Shown: positions 37,172 through 47,783 of the stretch, piece by piece
Numbering within the stretch: position 1 is the stretch's first letter
How the letters are laid out: each line of letters opens with the position of its first letter
NCBI RefSeq assembly: GCF_000002235.5
Contig: NW_022145562.1
Location: 383,501-447,500, forward strand
Source of the DNA: Strongylocentrotus purpuratus
Lineage: Eukaryota > Echinodermata > Echinoidea > Camarodonta > Strongylocentrotidae
Direction: 5' to 3'
DNA length: 64,000 nt
Notes under the pieces: model-generated
The model's database searches: none
Told to the model about the DNA's origin: nothing
What the model saw: the letters and a program-made list of their open reading frames with translations, nothing else
Translations under genes and position numbers: made by a program

Positions 37172-37299
37172 TATAAAACTAGAAACTATCTAGACAGTAC
37201 TTCAACAGAAAGCTGGATAGAGACACTTCGTCACATCAAGCTACGAGAGAGTATATCATCATCTCACCAAATTCTAGTCGAACACCGCATCGAAATCAG
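37172..37299 (+). promoter_or_regulatory. Candidate promoter and non-coding first exon of gene B
   Basis: TATAAAA at 37172-37178, then about 100 bp conserved with 59270-59367, ending AAATCAG with the donor GTAGGT at 37300. The block has no ATG, so it would be 5' UTR. If spliced to an acceptor just before the gene B start codon, intron 1 would be about 10.5 kb and contain the L1-type element in sense orientation. Inferred from conservation, TATA spacing and the donor. Confidence 0.45.
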
Positions 37300-37388
37300 G
37301 TAGGTCCAACAGCCCTTTTATACATTTACTAGGCCTGTTGCACATGATACGTCTTTCTGAAAATGTCAGTTTGTTATTGTTTTGATAG

Positions 37389-37757
37389 GTGTCGTGGACG
37401 AGTGAATATGTCACCGGACTGTGGATCACAAGGTCCGCGGTTCAAGTCCCACCGCGGCACTAATGTCCTTTGACAAGACATTGATCTACATTTGCCACTC
37501 TCCACCCAGGTGTTAAATGGGTACCCGGTAGGATGCGAAAGCTAATGTGCTTAGATTAGCAAGTGTGCGCTTGTAAAAATGACGTCTGGCTGGAATGCTC
37601 CCCATGGAGTGGAGAATATGCATACATTGTGTGCGGGTAAGCCTGAACCTGATGACCGGGGTAATAATATATATATTTCTGTATAGTGCTTTAAGAGGGC
37701 CTTCGGTCCTGAAAAGCGCCATATAAAAACTAGCTATTATTATTATTATTATTATTA
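37389..37757 (+). mobile_element. tRNA-derived SINE with (ATT)n tail (tRNA-His-like head)
   Basis: The head resembles a tRNA with anticodon-loop region ACTGTGGAT and T-arm GGTTCAAGTCC. The body carries CCACCCAGGTGTTAAATGGG, a core seen in marine-invertebrate SINEs; the 3' end is GCGCCATATAAAAACTAGC then (ATT)n. Duplicon C near 59435-59450 is an empty site. Non-coding. Confidence 0.8.
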
Positions 37758-38226
37758 TAATGATATCGACTATTTAGTAGCGCTAAAACAAAGAGTACCT
37801 TAGATGCTGCTTAATACAAGTATCGGCTTGCATGGTGATGTAGATAATAGGCTTACACACAACTCAAGAAGAAAGATTACCGACAGTCCTTTTCAGGACT
37901 CCCCAGTCCTCCTCCTCTCACATGGTGTAACCGTAGGCCTACTGTATACAAAGTAATATAATGTGAAGAGAAACATAAAACTCATAAATAGGTAAATCAT
38001 ACTTTATTACTGAGAGAAGAAGTCTTTTCTAATGGATCTTTTGAAAGTGGCAAGATAGCTTAAATCTATGATGGAAAGGGAAATATTGTTCTACGTTTTC
38101 GAAGCAGCCACTGTATAACGTTTTTTTTGGTAGTTGAGAGTCTGGATTTGGGAATAATTGGTGTAAATTCAGTTGTTGAGCATAGATCTGCATTTCTTCA
38201 GACATTTCTTCGCCTCTTTTGCAACC
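37758..38226. other. Conserved upstream block of duplicon B
   Basis: No gene. Matches 59445-59712 and 60253-60445 upstream of gene C; it could be intronic if the distal first exon is real. Confidence 0.5.
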
Positions 38227-38472
38227 GGGTATAGTGGCTCAATGGTTAGAGCGTCCGCCTCATAAACGGGAGGTCGTGGGTTCGATCCCCGGCCGAGTCA
38301 TACCAAAGACTTATAACAATGGGACCTTCTGCCTTCTAGCTAGGCGCTCAGCATATTAGATTGGAGAAGGGTAATAGTAACATGTTATGTTATGCAGGGC
38401 CCGCTGGGAGAGCAGTTTTATAACTGAAGTGGCTACCCTGGGTAAATAAAACGTTATTATTATTATTATTAT
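38227..38472 (+). mobile_element. tRNA-derived SINE with (ATT)n tail (tRNA-Met-like head)
   Basis: The head GGGTATAGTGGCTCAATGG has a CAT anticodon position and a GGTTCGATCCCC T-arm, but several stem mismatches. The body includes CCGCTGGGAGAGCAGTTTTA and GGCTACCCTGGGTAAATAAA, ending (ATT)n. Absent from the matching place in duplicon C (about 60443). Confidence 0.8.
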
Positions 38473-38522
38473 AACGGGCTTTATGTATACATAAAATCAG
38501 GAGCTATGCTTTGGCAGCTCTG

Positions 38523-38615
38523 AGGGGTGCGATGGCCCAGTGATCTCGTAATCAGGAGGTCCCGAGTTCGTATCACTAAAGAACGCTAGTGTCATTTACT
38601 CACACTGACTTACAC
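38523..38615 (+). mobile_element. tRNA-derived SINE head fragment
   Basis: GCGATGGCCCAGTGATCTCG followed by TTCGTATCACT; same fragment as 2572-2641 and 60496-60568, so present before the duplications. Confidence 0.5.
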
Positions 38616-38734
38616 TTTTATATACAACTATTTGGTGTCGATTATTCAAATAATGTTTCAACCATGTGTAAGCAACACCTCTTATTCCATAGTAATTCAA
38701 TTTATCTAACAAAATATTGTGATCTAAATACATA

Positions 38735-39648
38735 CACTGTAAAAAAATAATAGTCGAAATAACTCAATTAAATTGAGGAAAAGAATTGCCTTATTTTTAT
38801 TAAGTAAATATTACCTACGGCATCTTAAGTAGAATTTACTTATTTTGCTGAATAATTTTTACTCAGTTAAATCGAGTTACATTAACGTAAATAATTTAAG
38901 TATTGTAATCATTTTAGATAATTAAAAAAAAAGCTATGATAGGATTACATATTGCACGATTTGGTACCCATCTAATCTAACAAGTAACATCCACTAATCA
39001 CTAACCCTACTTCTATTTAAGATTTAACCGTATATAATATACCACCATCGCAAACTATTACATACGCTTCAATTCGACACATATTGAAAGGCTCCAAATT
39101 TTATATATACTTGATCGTAGCATCTTAAAAGGAAAATTGGTTAACAATTTCCTGAAATATCAAGTTTTGATTTGTTTTGAACTGGGTAACAATTAAAAAT
39201 TGTCTTGTATTTGCTTAGCCATGTTAAATGAATTAGTAAATGTTTTAAAGTCCTTAAATTTTCATTCAACCACAAAAAAGATTTGTTTTATTTAAAAAAG
39301 AGTTTAATTTGGTCTTAATGAATATTCATAAATTATGTAAATATTTCTATTACGCACTGCATCGGTCCTTACTTTAAAAAGATAAGAATAATCAACATAA
39401 ATTGTTTGAGTAATACGTATAATTTCTGATTTTGAGTTAAAATTACTAAATTAATACAAGCTGAAATTACTTAAAGTTCTTATGTATTTGATTTTACTTA
39501 AATATTCCACGTATGTTCTACTAAATTGAAAGTTTGAGTTAGCAAGACTTAAATTTAGTGCGTAAGTGGCAAAACTAATGTTTGCAAGTAAATTCTACAT
39601 GGCAAAAATACGTAAAAATTACCAATGAACAAATTCTTTTTTACAGTG
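38735..39648. mobile_element. MITE ending CACTGTAAAAAA / TTTTTTACAGTG, flanked by TA
   Basis: 914 bp, AT-rich, with short terminal inverted repeats and a TA on both sides. Duplicon A lacks it. No coding frame. The ends occur in both CACTA-like and Tc1-like MITEs, so the superfamily is left open. Confidence 0.6.
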
Positions 39649-39812
39649 TAGAATCAAAGGTTTAACACATTTAAGGTCATTCATTTAATTCAAATTTTTA
39701 ATTTTTTCCTTGCCATGATAGCTTTTCAGAGACATTACAATCTCCTGCTTGTTTTCTGTGAGAATGAAATTATGCATTGTACATGCACACATTTTATTTG
39801 CGAATGGTGAAC

Positions 39813-40025
39813 ACCCGCCCCACCCCCTCCCGGCCCCCCACTCAGTGTTATTTAGGGTACGCGTACGCATGTTCCCTCTTTTTGAAAGGACCCCCCTATC
39901 TCCGGTGTGAAAGTCAATGGCGGGCCAGACTTTGTTGCACGAAAAGGTACCCCTTTACCGGAGATTTTGGGAACACACATGAGGTCCCTCCGACCACGGA
40001 GTGGGGGAGGGGGGGGGGGGGCGGG
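39813..40025. mobile_element. Small GC-rich MITE with TIRs
   Basis: 213 bp with inverted ends rich in CCCGCCCC and CTCCCCCACTC, and a near-perfect 8-bp duplication ((T/G)GGTGAAC) on each side. Absent from A and C, where GGTGAACAGTACG is continuous. The 8-bp duplication suggests hAT-type mobilisation. Confidence 0.65.
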
Positions 40026-40187
40026 GGTGAACCGTAGGTAATAAATATATTTTTTAGGCACGCACGCAATGGAGAGAAAGGCACGCACGCAATGGAGAAG
40101 GCAAGGCGGTCTGATGTGAGAGTAGGCTAATTTTCCTTTTTTTTCCGGATCTTACTATTTTGAGATTGCTCCATTACCAATATTATT

Positions 40188-41207
40188 ATGAGCAAAGGGA
40201 GTAAATCTACCAGAACAAAAAGGGAGCCGTATTTGTTGAGAAACAGGAAAAATAAAGACCAAACTACTTTCGACACCTCACGAGTGGATACTACAATATC
40301 TACTCAACAGGCCTCTGCTGGTGCCACGTCGGGCAACCAAACGGGAGAGGCGACTTCCACAATAGACACACTTCTCAGTACGCCCGGGTGCACAACACAT
40401 TCCACACATCGCTCGTTCACTTCAGAGAAGGACAAGATGGCGCCCCCCGTTTCGACTAAGGATCTGGTGAGCCATTCTGATTTTGTTAAAACAACTGAAA
40501 AAATCATCGAAAAATTGGATACATTGAATGCTAATGTGAAAGCAATCCGAAGTGAAGTCACTGAAATGCGAGCGAATATGGTTGATTTACAAGCCGCAGT
40601 CGCGGATTCCAGCGAAAGGCTTACTGTGATTGAAAGTGATGTTTTGCCTAAGATCCAAAAAAAGAATGAAAACCTCGAAAATGAATTGAAGCAAAAGCTA
40701 ATGGCTTTGGAATTACACGATCGAAAAATGAATCTGTTGATCTACGGAGTAGAGAAAAAGAAAGATGAAAGAGTTGTGGAAGTTGTGAGAAGCATAATTC
40801 AGAAGCTGGGTTTCTCGAAGGAGGAGGCGCTGAGTATGTTCATAGCGAACGCGCATCGGCTTCCAAGACGTGTCACACCCGGAAATGACGAGAGTAGACG
40901 TGGTCATGATCCCATCATTGTACGGTTCGGCGCCATGTTGGATAGGGATGCCGTCTTATATGCTTGTCAACGAACACAAGTACGTCCGTTGACCTCGGAA
41001 GGTCAAGCTGCTGTCCGTCACACTTTCCGCATTGTAACCGACTTACCTGCACCACTGAAGAGAAGGCGATTCTTACTCGAGCAAAAGGCATATCAAATGA
41101 GAAAGAATGAGAATAAGTCTACAAGAATCAAACTAAATGGTGTAAATTTGCTTTTACAGTGCCGGGAGAAGGGATCATCGTCAGCGTGGCGTACTGTCCT
41201 TGACTGA
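40188..41207 (+). CDS. LINE ORF1 protein (coiled coil, RRM, C-terminal domain)
   Basis: 339 aa. Basic, disordered N-terminus of about 85 residues, long coiled coil about 90-180, an RRM beginning MNLLIYGVEKKK, and a C-terminal domain with PIIVRFGAMLDRDAV and LKRRRFLLEQKAYQMR, the layout of L1 ORF1p. Family role: trimeric RNA-binding chaperone that coats the element RNA. It starts 131 bp into the element. Confidence 0.9.
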   Translation: MSKGSKSTRTKREPYLLRNRKNKDQTTFDTSRVDTTISTQQASAGATSGNQTGEATSTIDTLLSTPGCTTHSTHRSFTSEKDKMAPPVSTKDLVSHSDFVKTTEKIIEKLDTLNANVKAIRSEVTEMRANMVDLQAAVADSSERLTVIESDVLPKIQKKNENLENELKQKLMALELHDRKMNLLIYGVEKKKDERVVEVVRSIIQKLGFSKEEALSMFIANAHRLPRRVTPGNDESRRGHDPIIVRFGAMLDRDAVLYACQRTQVRPLTSEGQAAVRHTFRIVTDLPAPLKRRRFLLEQKAYQMRKNENKSTRIKLNGVNLLLQCREKGSSSAWRTVLD

Positions 41208-43605
41208 GGTATATTAAGGGGCTCCTTTATTTTATCACCATCGATGTTTTAAAACTTTTAATCACGGGCATCGATCACTTTCTTTCAGTATTGAAAGTTC
41301 GAAACATATACAGTGATCAAGCAAATGTATAACTATAAGTCGTGTTTATTTTTAATCTGTTCCTCAAGCATACCTACACTAAACGGCTTTCTCAAAGTAA
41401 TGATAATTTTGTAGAAGAAAAAAGGGAAAAAGAGAGTCGAGTTTACATGATATTTGTTCATTACTATATTACTCAAGAATCATAGATGTATAATAAAGAT
41501 AATTGGAATATGAAGAGAAAACTTGATATTCATGAGATCTGTCAAAATAATTGGTGGAGAGAAAAAAGAAAGGAAGCATCGGCAGGGACAACGTGTAATG
41601 TATATTATACGCGTGATTGAGAGGGGACAGAAAGAAAAAAAACTTTGGGGGAGAATGAAAGTCTTCTGTTTTTCGTTTTTGGAGCGATTCTTGTTAAATC
41701 GGAGGAAAACTTTAAATATGGTTCTATTAATACCAATCACTCATTACATGTTACCTGTGTTAATGACAAAGTAGCCTCTTGTTAAATAGTATTAGTCTTG
41801 AAACAAAGTAACCCATTACGGGTGTAGACTTTGTTAATATATTTTTTAATAATATATATTTCGTTTGTGACAAGAAATGGCTAAACAGGAATCTGAACAT
41901 AACCACGTTATGTTAAGGAAAAGGGAAAAACCTTGACGTGTTTGTCAACACATAATGGAAATAAAAGATTACCTTACTGTTTTTGTTCCCGTTTTTTCTT
42001 CTTTTTTCGTGTGTGTATGGGAAATAACTGTGGTCATGATTATATAATTTTGTTTATCTCTATGCAGTGAAAAGGGTATTCAGTTTTAGTGAGGTTACAT
42101 AACTCAGGCGATATAAGCTTTGTTACCCTTGTACTCCCTGATCACTTGTCTTGAAATTCGAAAAGTTCATATACGGATAATTTTCATAATTATGTTTGTG
42201 GATTCAAGATTGGAAGTTTTGGAGTTTATAACTATCTAAAAGAAAGTTTTATCACTGGGCGAGAAAGAAAATCGAGAGAACAACAATTTTTGTTTTTGTC
42301 TTTTGTGTTGGTACAATTTTATTAAATTGGATTTTTAAAAAATACCTAGTTTTATTAATACAGTTCTTACATGTTATCTGTGTTGAAGACAAAGTAGTCT
42401 CTTGTAAGAATAGTAGAAAAAAAAGGTAACCCAAGACGGGTATGAAATGTTTATATTTTCCTTTGTAATAAGAAACGGCTAAACAGGAATCTGACCATCA
42501 CCAAGTTGGGTTATTGAAAAACCTGTGAATAATTTGGTCACAACATACTTGAAATAAAAGATTACCGTATTGATTTTTGTCGATTGGTGAAATAACTACA
42601 CGTGTATGCCCATGGTCACAGCATTGTGCGATCTGAAATGGTTTAGAGAAGTAAAATGGTTATCACTATGCAGTGAAAAGAGTATTCATTTGAAGTGCTT
42701 ACATTACTCGTGTGACATATTGGTTTCCCAACTACCTTACCACCTGTTCTAAATTTTGAGAAGTTCCATGTATTGTGCAGTAAGGGAGGTGGGGGTTCAT
42801 CAACTCTCTGAAGGGCATCACCGGGCATCGGGTTCGCACCTTCAGAGCACTGAACCCCCAGCCCCTGCGCTGCTCTCCACTTTGCAACAAATACATGGTA
42901 CATTGGATATTTTAGAAACACACTGTTTCAGGATTCAAGATTGGTAGTGGGTAAATGTCTATCCATTTTATTACTTTGATTTAACCCAATACATGAGCAA
43001 AGTCTTGGTTGGATTAGATGAGATAATGACCTGCATGTTCTTCTGAATTTGATAGAAATCTCTTTTACGTTATAATGTATACCTATCTTGGTTTATGTTA
43101 GTAGACAGTGATAGTTATAATGAAAAATGTATTTGACTTGTTATTCAGGTCTTCGTGTCAAGATGCAGAGTTACACTCATGAATAACCACCATTCAGTAT
43201 ACTTTTGCAACTAAAGATATATCTTTAAAAAACTTTTAAAGAAAGCTGAATTTGATTAGATCAAGACCCAGATATGCCTTTTATTATAGGATATATAGTT
43301 TATATGCAGTAAAGGTTTGCAGAAGGGTTTGGGGCATAGATTTTTTGAATAGATCTCCATACATTGATCCGGAATTTGGGGGGGTTAATTGGCTGTTCAC
43401 AGCTGGTCGTCAGTCAGCTCTGATGCGGTGCGTTGCGTCCACACGTTTGTGCGTGTTTTGTGTTGTGGGTATTGTAATGTTTTTGTCGTTGTGTAGTTGT
43501 TTTTGTCGTTGTGTAGTTGTTTTTGTAGTGTTACTGTTTGTGTGTATAAAATGAAAACTTCCACAGGTAGTTCCTTTTTTCTTTCATTCTTTTATCTTAC
43601 GTACG
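41208..43605 (+). repeat. Inter-ORF spacer of the LINE, made of diverged tandem repeats
   Basis: Unusually long (2.4 kb) for an L1. Two copies of about 0.6 kb (about 41640-42290 and 42291-42960) share GGCTAAACAGGAATCTGA, CTATGCAGTGAAAAG and GATTCAAGATTGG; a third, more diverged partial copy lies at 41208-41640. The second copy holds an insert of about 120 bp with an inverted repeat (42787-42855). No protein-coding frame seen. Confidence 0.75.
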
Positions 43606-46600
43606 ATGCAGGATAATGTTACGTTTATTTCCTTGAATTGTCGCGGCCTAGGAAATAGTCGCAAAAGACAAGATGTTTTGTTTTACTTAAAAGCGAAACA
43701 ATATGATGTTTGTTGTATTCAGGATACACATTTTGCCCCAGCTATGGAGACTGATATACGTAGGGAATGGGAAGGTAAATGTTTTTTCTCTTTCAACACG
43801 TCCAACTCAAGAGGAGTAGCAATTCTTTTTAAGAACACTCTCCCTGTAAATATAAATAGAATTAAAGTAGATATCACAGGAAACTTTGTGGTTTTAGATG
43901 TAACTTTGCACGAATATAATATTACTATCGCGTCGCTGTATGGCCCGAATACAGATAACCCAATATTTTTTGCAGATCTCCAACAAATTATAATAGATTT
44001 TGAAAATCCACATGCTATTGTCTGTGGAGACTGGAATTTAGTACAAGATTCAACCCTTGACACATATAACTATTTGCATGTTAATAACCCGCGAGCTAAA
44101 CAACAAGTAAATAAAATGAAGACTGAGTTAGATCTATGTGATCCTTGGAGAATTAGATTTCCAGATAAAAGACGTTATACGTGGCGGCAACCAACCCCTT
44201 TTAAACAGAGTAGATTAGATTTCTTTTTGATTTCTTCAGAACTTCTTTCATTAGTGCACAATGTCGATATTCTTTCAGGTTACCGAACAGATCACTCTTT
44301 AACTCGTATAAGTCTCAGTTTGAATCGGATAAAACGAGGTCCTGGTTTTTGGAAATTTAATAATTCCTTGTTAAAAGACGAAGATTTTGTTTCGCAAATA
44401 AAGAAAAAGATAAGAGATACTATTCTATTTTATGCTAAAGACGAAGCAAAGTTTGACCAGAATGGTTGCATAGTGGGCGAGTGTGAATTTAGCATAAATG
44501 ATCAGTTATTTTTTGAAACTTTAATGATGATTATACGAGGGGAAGCAATATCATATGCCTCCTTTGCCAAAAAACAAAATGTGAACAGGGAAAAAGATCT
44601 AGAAAAGAAAATTGAAGAGTTAGAAAGAAAATTGATAATATCTGATGATAAGACTTTTGTATTAGAGGAAATTGATAAATCAAAATTAGAACTGGAAGCA
44701 TCCCGTCTTAAAACTAATGAAGGAATTGCGATTAGATCCCGAATTAAATGGATGGAGTTTGGAGAAAAACCGTCTAAATTCTTTTTAAACTTAGAAAAAC
44801 AAAATAATACCAATAAAGAAATACGTCAGTTATCCGCTGAAAATGGTGATATTTTAGACAGACAAAGTGACATACTTAAGGAAGTGTTTAACTTTTATTC
44901 TAACCTTTATGCAGAAAAAGAAACTGATGGAATTAATCTGGAATTATTGTTAAACTACCCTGACATTCCTAAGTTGTCCTCGCAAATGTCCTCATTACTG
45001 GAAGGCCCACTTTGTGTTGACGAAATCTATTCCACTTTAAAAATCATGAAAAACAATAAATCCCCCGGACAGGATGGTTTTACTGTAGAATTTTATCGTT
45101 ACTTTTGGGAAGATATTAAATACTTGCTGGTAAGATCATTGAATTATGCGTATTTCACAGGGAAATTGTCAAACTCACAAAAAATGGGAATAATAACTTT
45201 GATTCCAAAAGGAAACAAACCTAGACATTTGTTAAAAAATTGGCGACCGATCTCCTTATTGAATGTAGTTTATAAATTAGCATCCAGTTGCATCGCAAAC
45301 AGACTCAAGGGCGTTTTGTCATTTTTGATACATGAAAATCAAACAGGATTTTTGAGTGGTCGTTTTATTGGCGAAAACATACGTTTATTATATGATACGC
45401 TACTTTATACTGAATTACACGATATAGCTGGCATGCTCCTTGTTGTTGATTTTGAAAAAGCTTTTGATTCCGTATCGCATGATTTTCTGTTCAATGTCCT
45501 GGATTTTTTTCGCTTCGGTCCATCTGTAAAGAAATGGATCAACTTGTTTTATGCAAATGCATCATCTTGTGTATTAGTTAACGGACACTGTACAGATAGA
45601 TTTGAAATAGGACGAGGGTGTCGCCAGGGAGATCCTTTGTCTTCCTACCTCTTTTTGTTAGTCAGTGAGATACTTGGGATCCTAATACGACACTCACATT
45701 CTTTGGGCGGATTGCATATGAATGGAAAAACGCTTAAATTGTTGCAATATGCAGACGATACCCTTTTGACACTCAACGGTTCAATGCAGGATTTACAATG
45801 TGCCCTTACAATACTTAATGACTTTGCAAATATGTCCAATCTCAAAGTCAACACGACTAAAACTCAAGTGATATGGATTGGGAAGAACAGAACTTTCAAA
45901 AAAGAGATTTTACACGAGTACAAACTTAATTGGATATCTGAGGGATATTTTAGGTACTTGGGCATAGACTTTTCAGTTAAATTATCAGAAATGGTTAATC
46001 ACAACTATCAAGAAAAGGTTCAAGAGATAAACCGTCAGATGACGATATGGTTGAAAAGAACATTGACTCCCTTAGGAAGAGTTACCATAGTAAAATCTTT
46101 ATTTATACCCAAATTGAACTACCTATTTTTATCTCTTCCTGAACCAAAATTAGAAATTATGAAGGATATCGATCGACGTTTTTTTGAATTTATATGGCAT
46201 GGCAAACGTGATAAAATAAGTAGGAAACAAATGGGTCAATTGTACAATGAAGGCGGAGTTAAAGTGACTGACCTTTGTATGCATTGTAAATCACTTAAGA
46301 TATCATGGATAAGAAGATTTATTTGTTCTGAAAATTTCTCTCTTCATATGTTCCAATCATTCTTACCTCCACCGTATACATCTCTTCAGTTATTCATGGG
46401 GGCTGAATATTACAAAGAATTAGCCACTACAATACGAAACCCATTTTGGGAAGAAGTATTATCAGCCTTTTCAGACCTTACTCAATTCACTGTAAATGAT
46501 ATTGCATGTCAACCCCTTTGGAATAACCCTAAAATAAAAGTTAATGATAACGTAATTTATTATAAGTCTTGGTGCGCTAAGGGGGTACGTTTTGTTAACG

Positions 46601-47391
46601 ATGTTTTAAAAACAGATGGATCATTTCTCTCATACTTTGATTTTCAACATAAATACAATGTACAAGTAAACTTTCTTCAATATTATGGCTTTTGTAATGC
46701 TATTCGATTTGGTTTTAATAAAAATGTCATACCAAAGGTCATTGAACCTACATGTATCATCCCGGAAGCATTGTTATTAATAATAAAAGTGGAAAAAGGT
46801 TGTGCACATATATACCGTTCTTTATTGAAACATAATATAAAGGAATGTAAAAGTCTTACTAAGTGGAAACAGGAGTTTGACCTTGACAATATTGTATGGA
46901 GTTCGTATTATTTTCTTCCCTTTAATTCAACTGTCGATGTTAACATGAGGTGGTTTCAGTTCAAGTTACTGAATAGAATTCTTTATATGAAAGATGCTTT
47001 GTTAAGATTTAAATTAGTTACAGATAACTTATGTACATTCTGTAATAACAGTGTAGAAACGATTATACATATATTTTGTTACTGTATTCATACAACCGAA
47101 ATATGGTCTAAACTCGAGTATTGGTTGTCTCGTAATAATGTACTTATTAAGTTTAGAAATCAAAATAAGTTGTTTGGGTTTCACGGTAATAATAACAGTG
47201 CCCTCAACTGTATTATGATTATAGTCAGGAAAGAAATTTTTGCAGCCAAATGTAAACAGTGTTTGCCAGTTTTTGAAAACATAATATCAGCGATAAAGTG
47301 TTATTATAACATGGAAAAGTATATATGTAAAACAAATCTGAAAGAACAGAAATTTGTGAAAAAGTGGTTACTTTTTGCAAAGTGTTTCTGA
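43606..47391 (+). CDS. LINE ORF2 protein (AP endonuclease, reverse transcriptase, zinc knuckle)
   Basis: 1261 aa, uninterrupted. N-terminal APE-type endonuclease: FISLNCRGLG, CIQDTHF, YGPNTDNP, GDWNLV, SRLDFFLIS, TDHSLTRISL. The usual metal-binding Glu of QETH is Asp here (residue 40). Reverse transcriptase about 470-760 with KSPGQDGF, VVDFEKAFDS and YADD near 715. C-terminal zinc knuckle CTFCNN...HIFC near 1143. This order marks an L1/Tx1-group LINE. Family role: nicks target DNA and copies the RNA onto it. Confidence 0.95.
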   Translation: MQDNVTFISLNCRGLGNSRKRQDVLFYLKAKQYDVCCIQDTHFAPAMETDIRREWEGKCFFSFNTSNSRGVAILFKNTLPVNINRIKVDITGNFVVLDVTLHEYNITIASLYGPNTDNPIFFADLQQIIIDFENPHAIVCGDWNLVQDSTLDTYNYLHVNNPRAKQQVNKMKTELDLCDPWRIRFPDKRRYTWRQPTPFKQSRLDFFLISSELLSLVHNVDILSGYRTDHSLTRISLSLNRIKRGPGFWKFNNSLLKDEDFVSQIKKKIRDTILFYAKDEAKFDQNGCIVGECEFSINDQLFFETLMMIIRGEAISYASFAKKQNVNREKDLEKKIEELERKLIISDDKTFVLEEIDKSKLELEASRLKTNEGIAIRSRIKWMEFGEKPSKFFLNLEKQNNTNKEIRQLSAENGDILDRQSDILKEVFNFYSNLYAEKETDGINLELLLNYPDIPKLSSQMSSLLEGPLCVDEIYSTLKIMKNNKSPGQDGFTVEFYRYFWEDIKYLLVRSLNYAYFTGKLSNSQKMGIITLIPKGNKPRHLLKNWRPISLLNVVYKLASSCIANRLKGVLSFLIHENQTGFLSGRFIGENIRLLYDTLLYTELHDIAGMLLVVDFEKAFDSVSHDFLFNVLDFFRFGPSVKKWINLFYANASSCVLVNGHCTDRFEIGRGCRQGDPLSSYLFLLVSEILGILIRHSHSLGGLHMNGKTLKLLQYADDTLLTLNGSMQDLQCALTILNDFANMSNLKVNTTKTQVIWIGKNRTFKKEILHEYKLNWISEGYFRYLGIDFSVKLSEMVNHNYQEKVQEINRQMTIWLKRTLTPLGRVTIVKSLFIPKLNYLFLSLPEPKLEIMKDIDRRFFEFIWHGKRDKISRKQMGQLYNEGGVKVTDLCMHCKSLKISWIRRFICSENFSLHMFQSFLPPPYTSLQLFMGAEYYKELATTIRNPFWEEVLSAFSDLTQFTVNDIACQPLWNNPKIKVNDNVIYYKSWCAKGVRFVNDVLKTDGSFLSYFDFQHKYNVQVNFLQYYGFCNAIRFGFNKNVIPKVIEPTCIIPEALLLIIKVEKGCAHIYRSLLKHNIKECKSLTKWKQEFDLDNIVWSSYYFLPFNSTVDVNMRWFQFKLLNRILYMKDALLRFKLVTDNLCTFCNNSVETIIHIFCYCIHTTEIWSKLEYWLSRNNVLIKFRNQNKLFGFHGNNNSALNCIMIIVRKEIFAAKCKQCLPVFENIISAIKCYYNMEKYICKTNLKEQKFVKKWLLFAKCF

Positions 47392-47750
47392 TTGTTTATT
47401 TCTTCTAAAATCATTTTGCCAACTAAATCTGGGATATTTATGTTAAATAGTGAACTTCAATTTGTAACTGATACCGGTATCTATAAATGTATTTCCTTAT
47501 CATATTTTGAATGGCCAGGAATATTATTTTGAATTTCTGCATGTAAAAACCAATTCTTGTATACATAATAATGTGAACGATATTATTTAATAAAGGATCC
47601 CTGTGGAAGGGAAAAAGAAAAAAAAAAAAAAAAAAAATAAAATATATTTTTTAAAGAATATTGAATATTACTGGCATGTTCAGAACTTGATTTTGATAAA
47701 AGGGGAAACATTGCAAGTTCTACTGTTCTGCTTTGCTTACAAATGGTGGA

Positions 47751-47783
47751 TAGGTCACGTGACGTATAAGATGGCACCAATCA
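47751..47783 (+). promoter_or_regulatory. CACGTG palindrome and start-codon motif of gene B
   Basis: Same block as upstream of genes A and C, but the start context is ATGGCACC. The L1-type element now separates it from the sequence that lies further upstream in the other copies. Confidence 0.4.

Larger units (their letters stand above)
40057..47639 (+). mobile_element. Full-length L1/Tx1-type LINE with intact ORF1 and ORF2
   Basis: Flanked by an exact 14-bp target duplication AAATATATTTTTTA (40043-40056 and 47640-47653). It has a 131-bp 5' UTR starting with two 23-bp repeats (GGCACGCACGCAATGGAGA), ORF1, a 2.4-kb spacer, ORF2, a short 3' UTR with AATAAA at 47589, and an A-rich tail from about 47612. 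Genes A and C show the uninterrupted site. It inserted in sense orientation about 115 bp upstream of the gene B start codon. Intact ORFs and a perfect duplication point to a recent insertion. Confidence 0.95.

Noticed and set aside
37389-37460. tRNA-His gene
   Set aside because: tRNA-like head of a SINE with body and (ATT)n tail, absent from the matching site in duplicon C.
38227-38300. tRNA-Met gene
   Set aside because: Anticodon-stem, T-stem and acceptor mismatches, and a SINE body with (ATT)n tail follows, so it is a SINE head.
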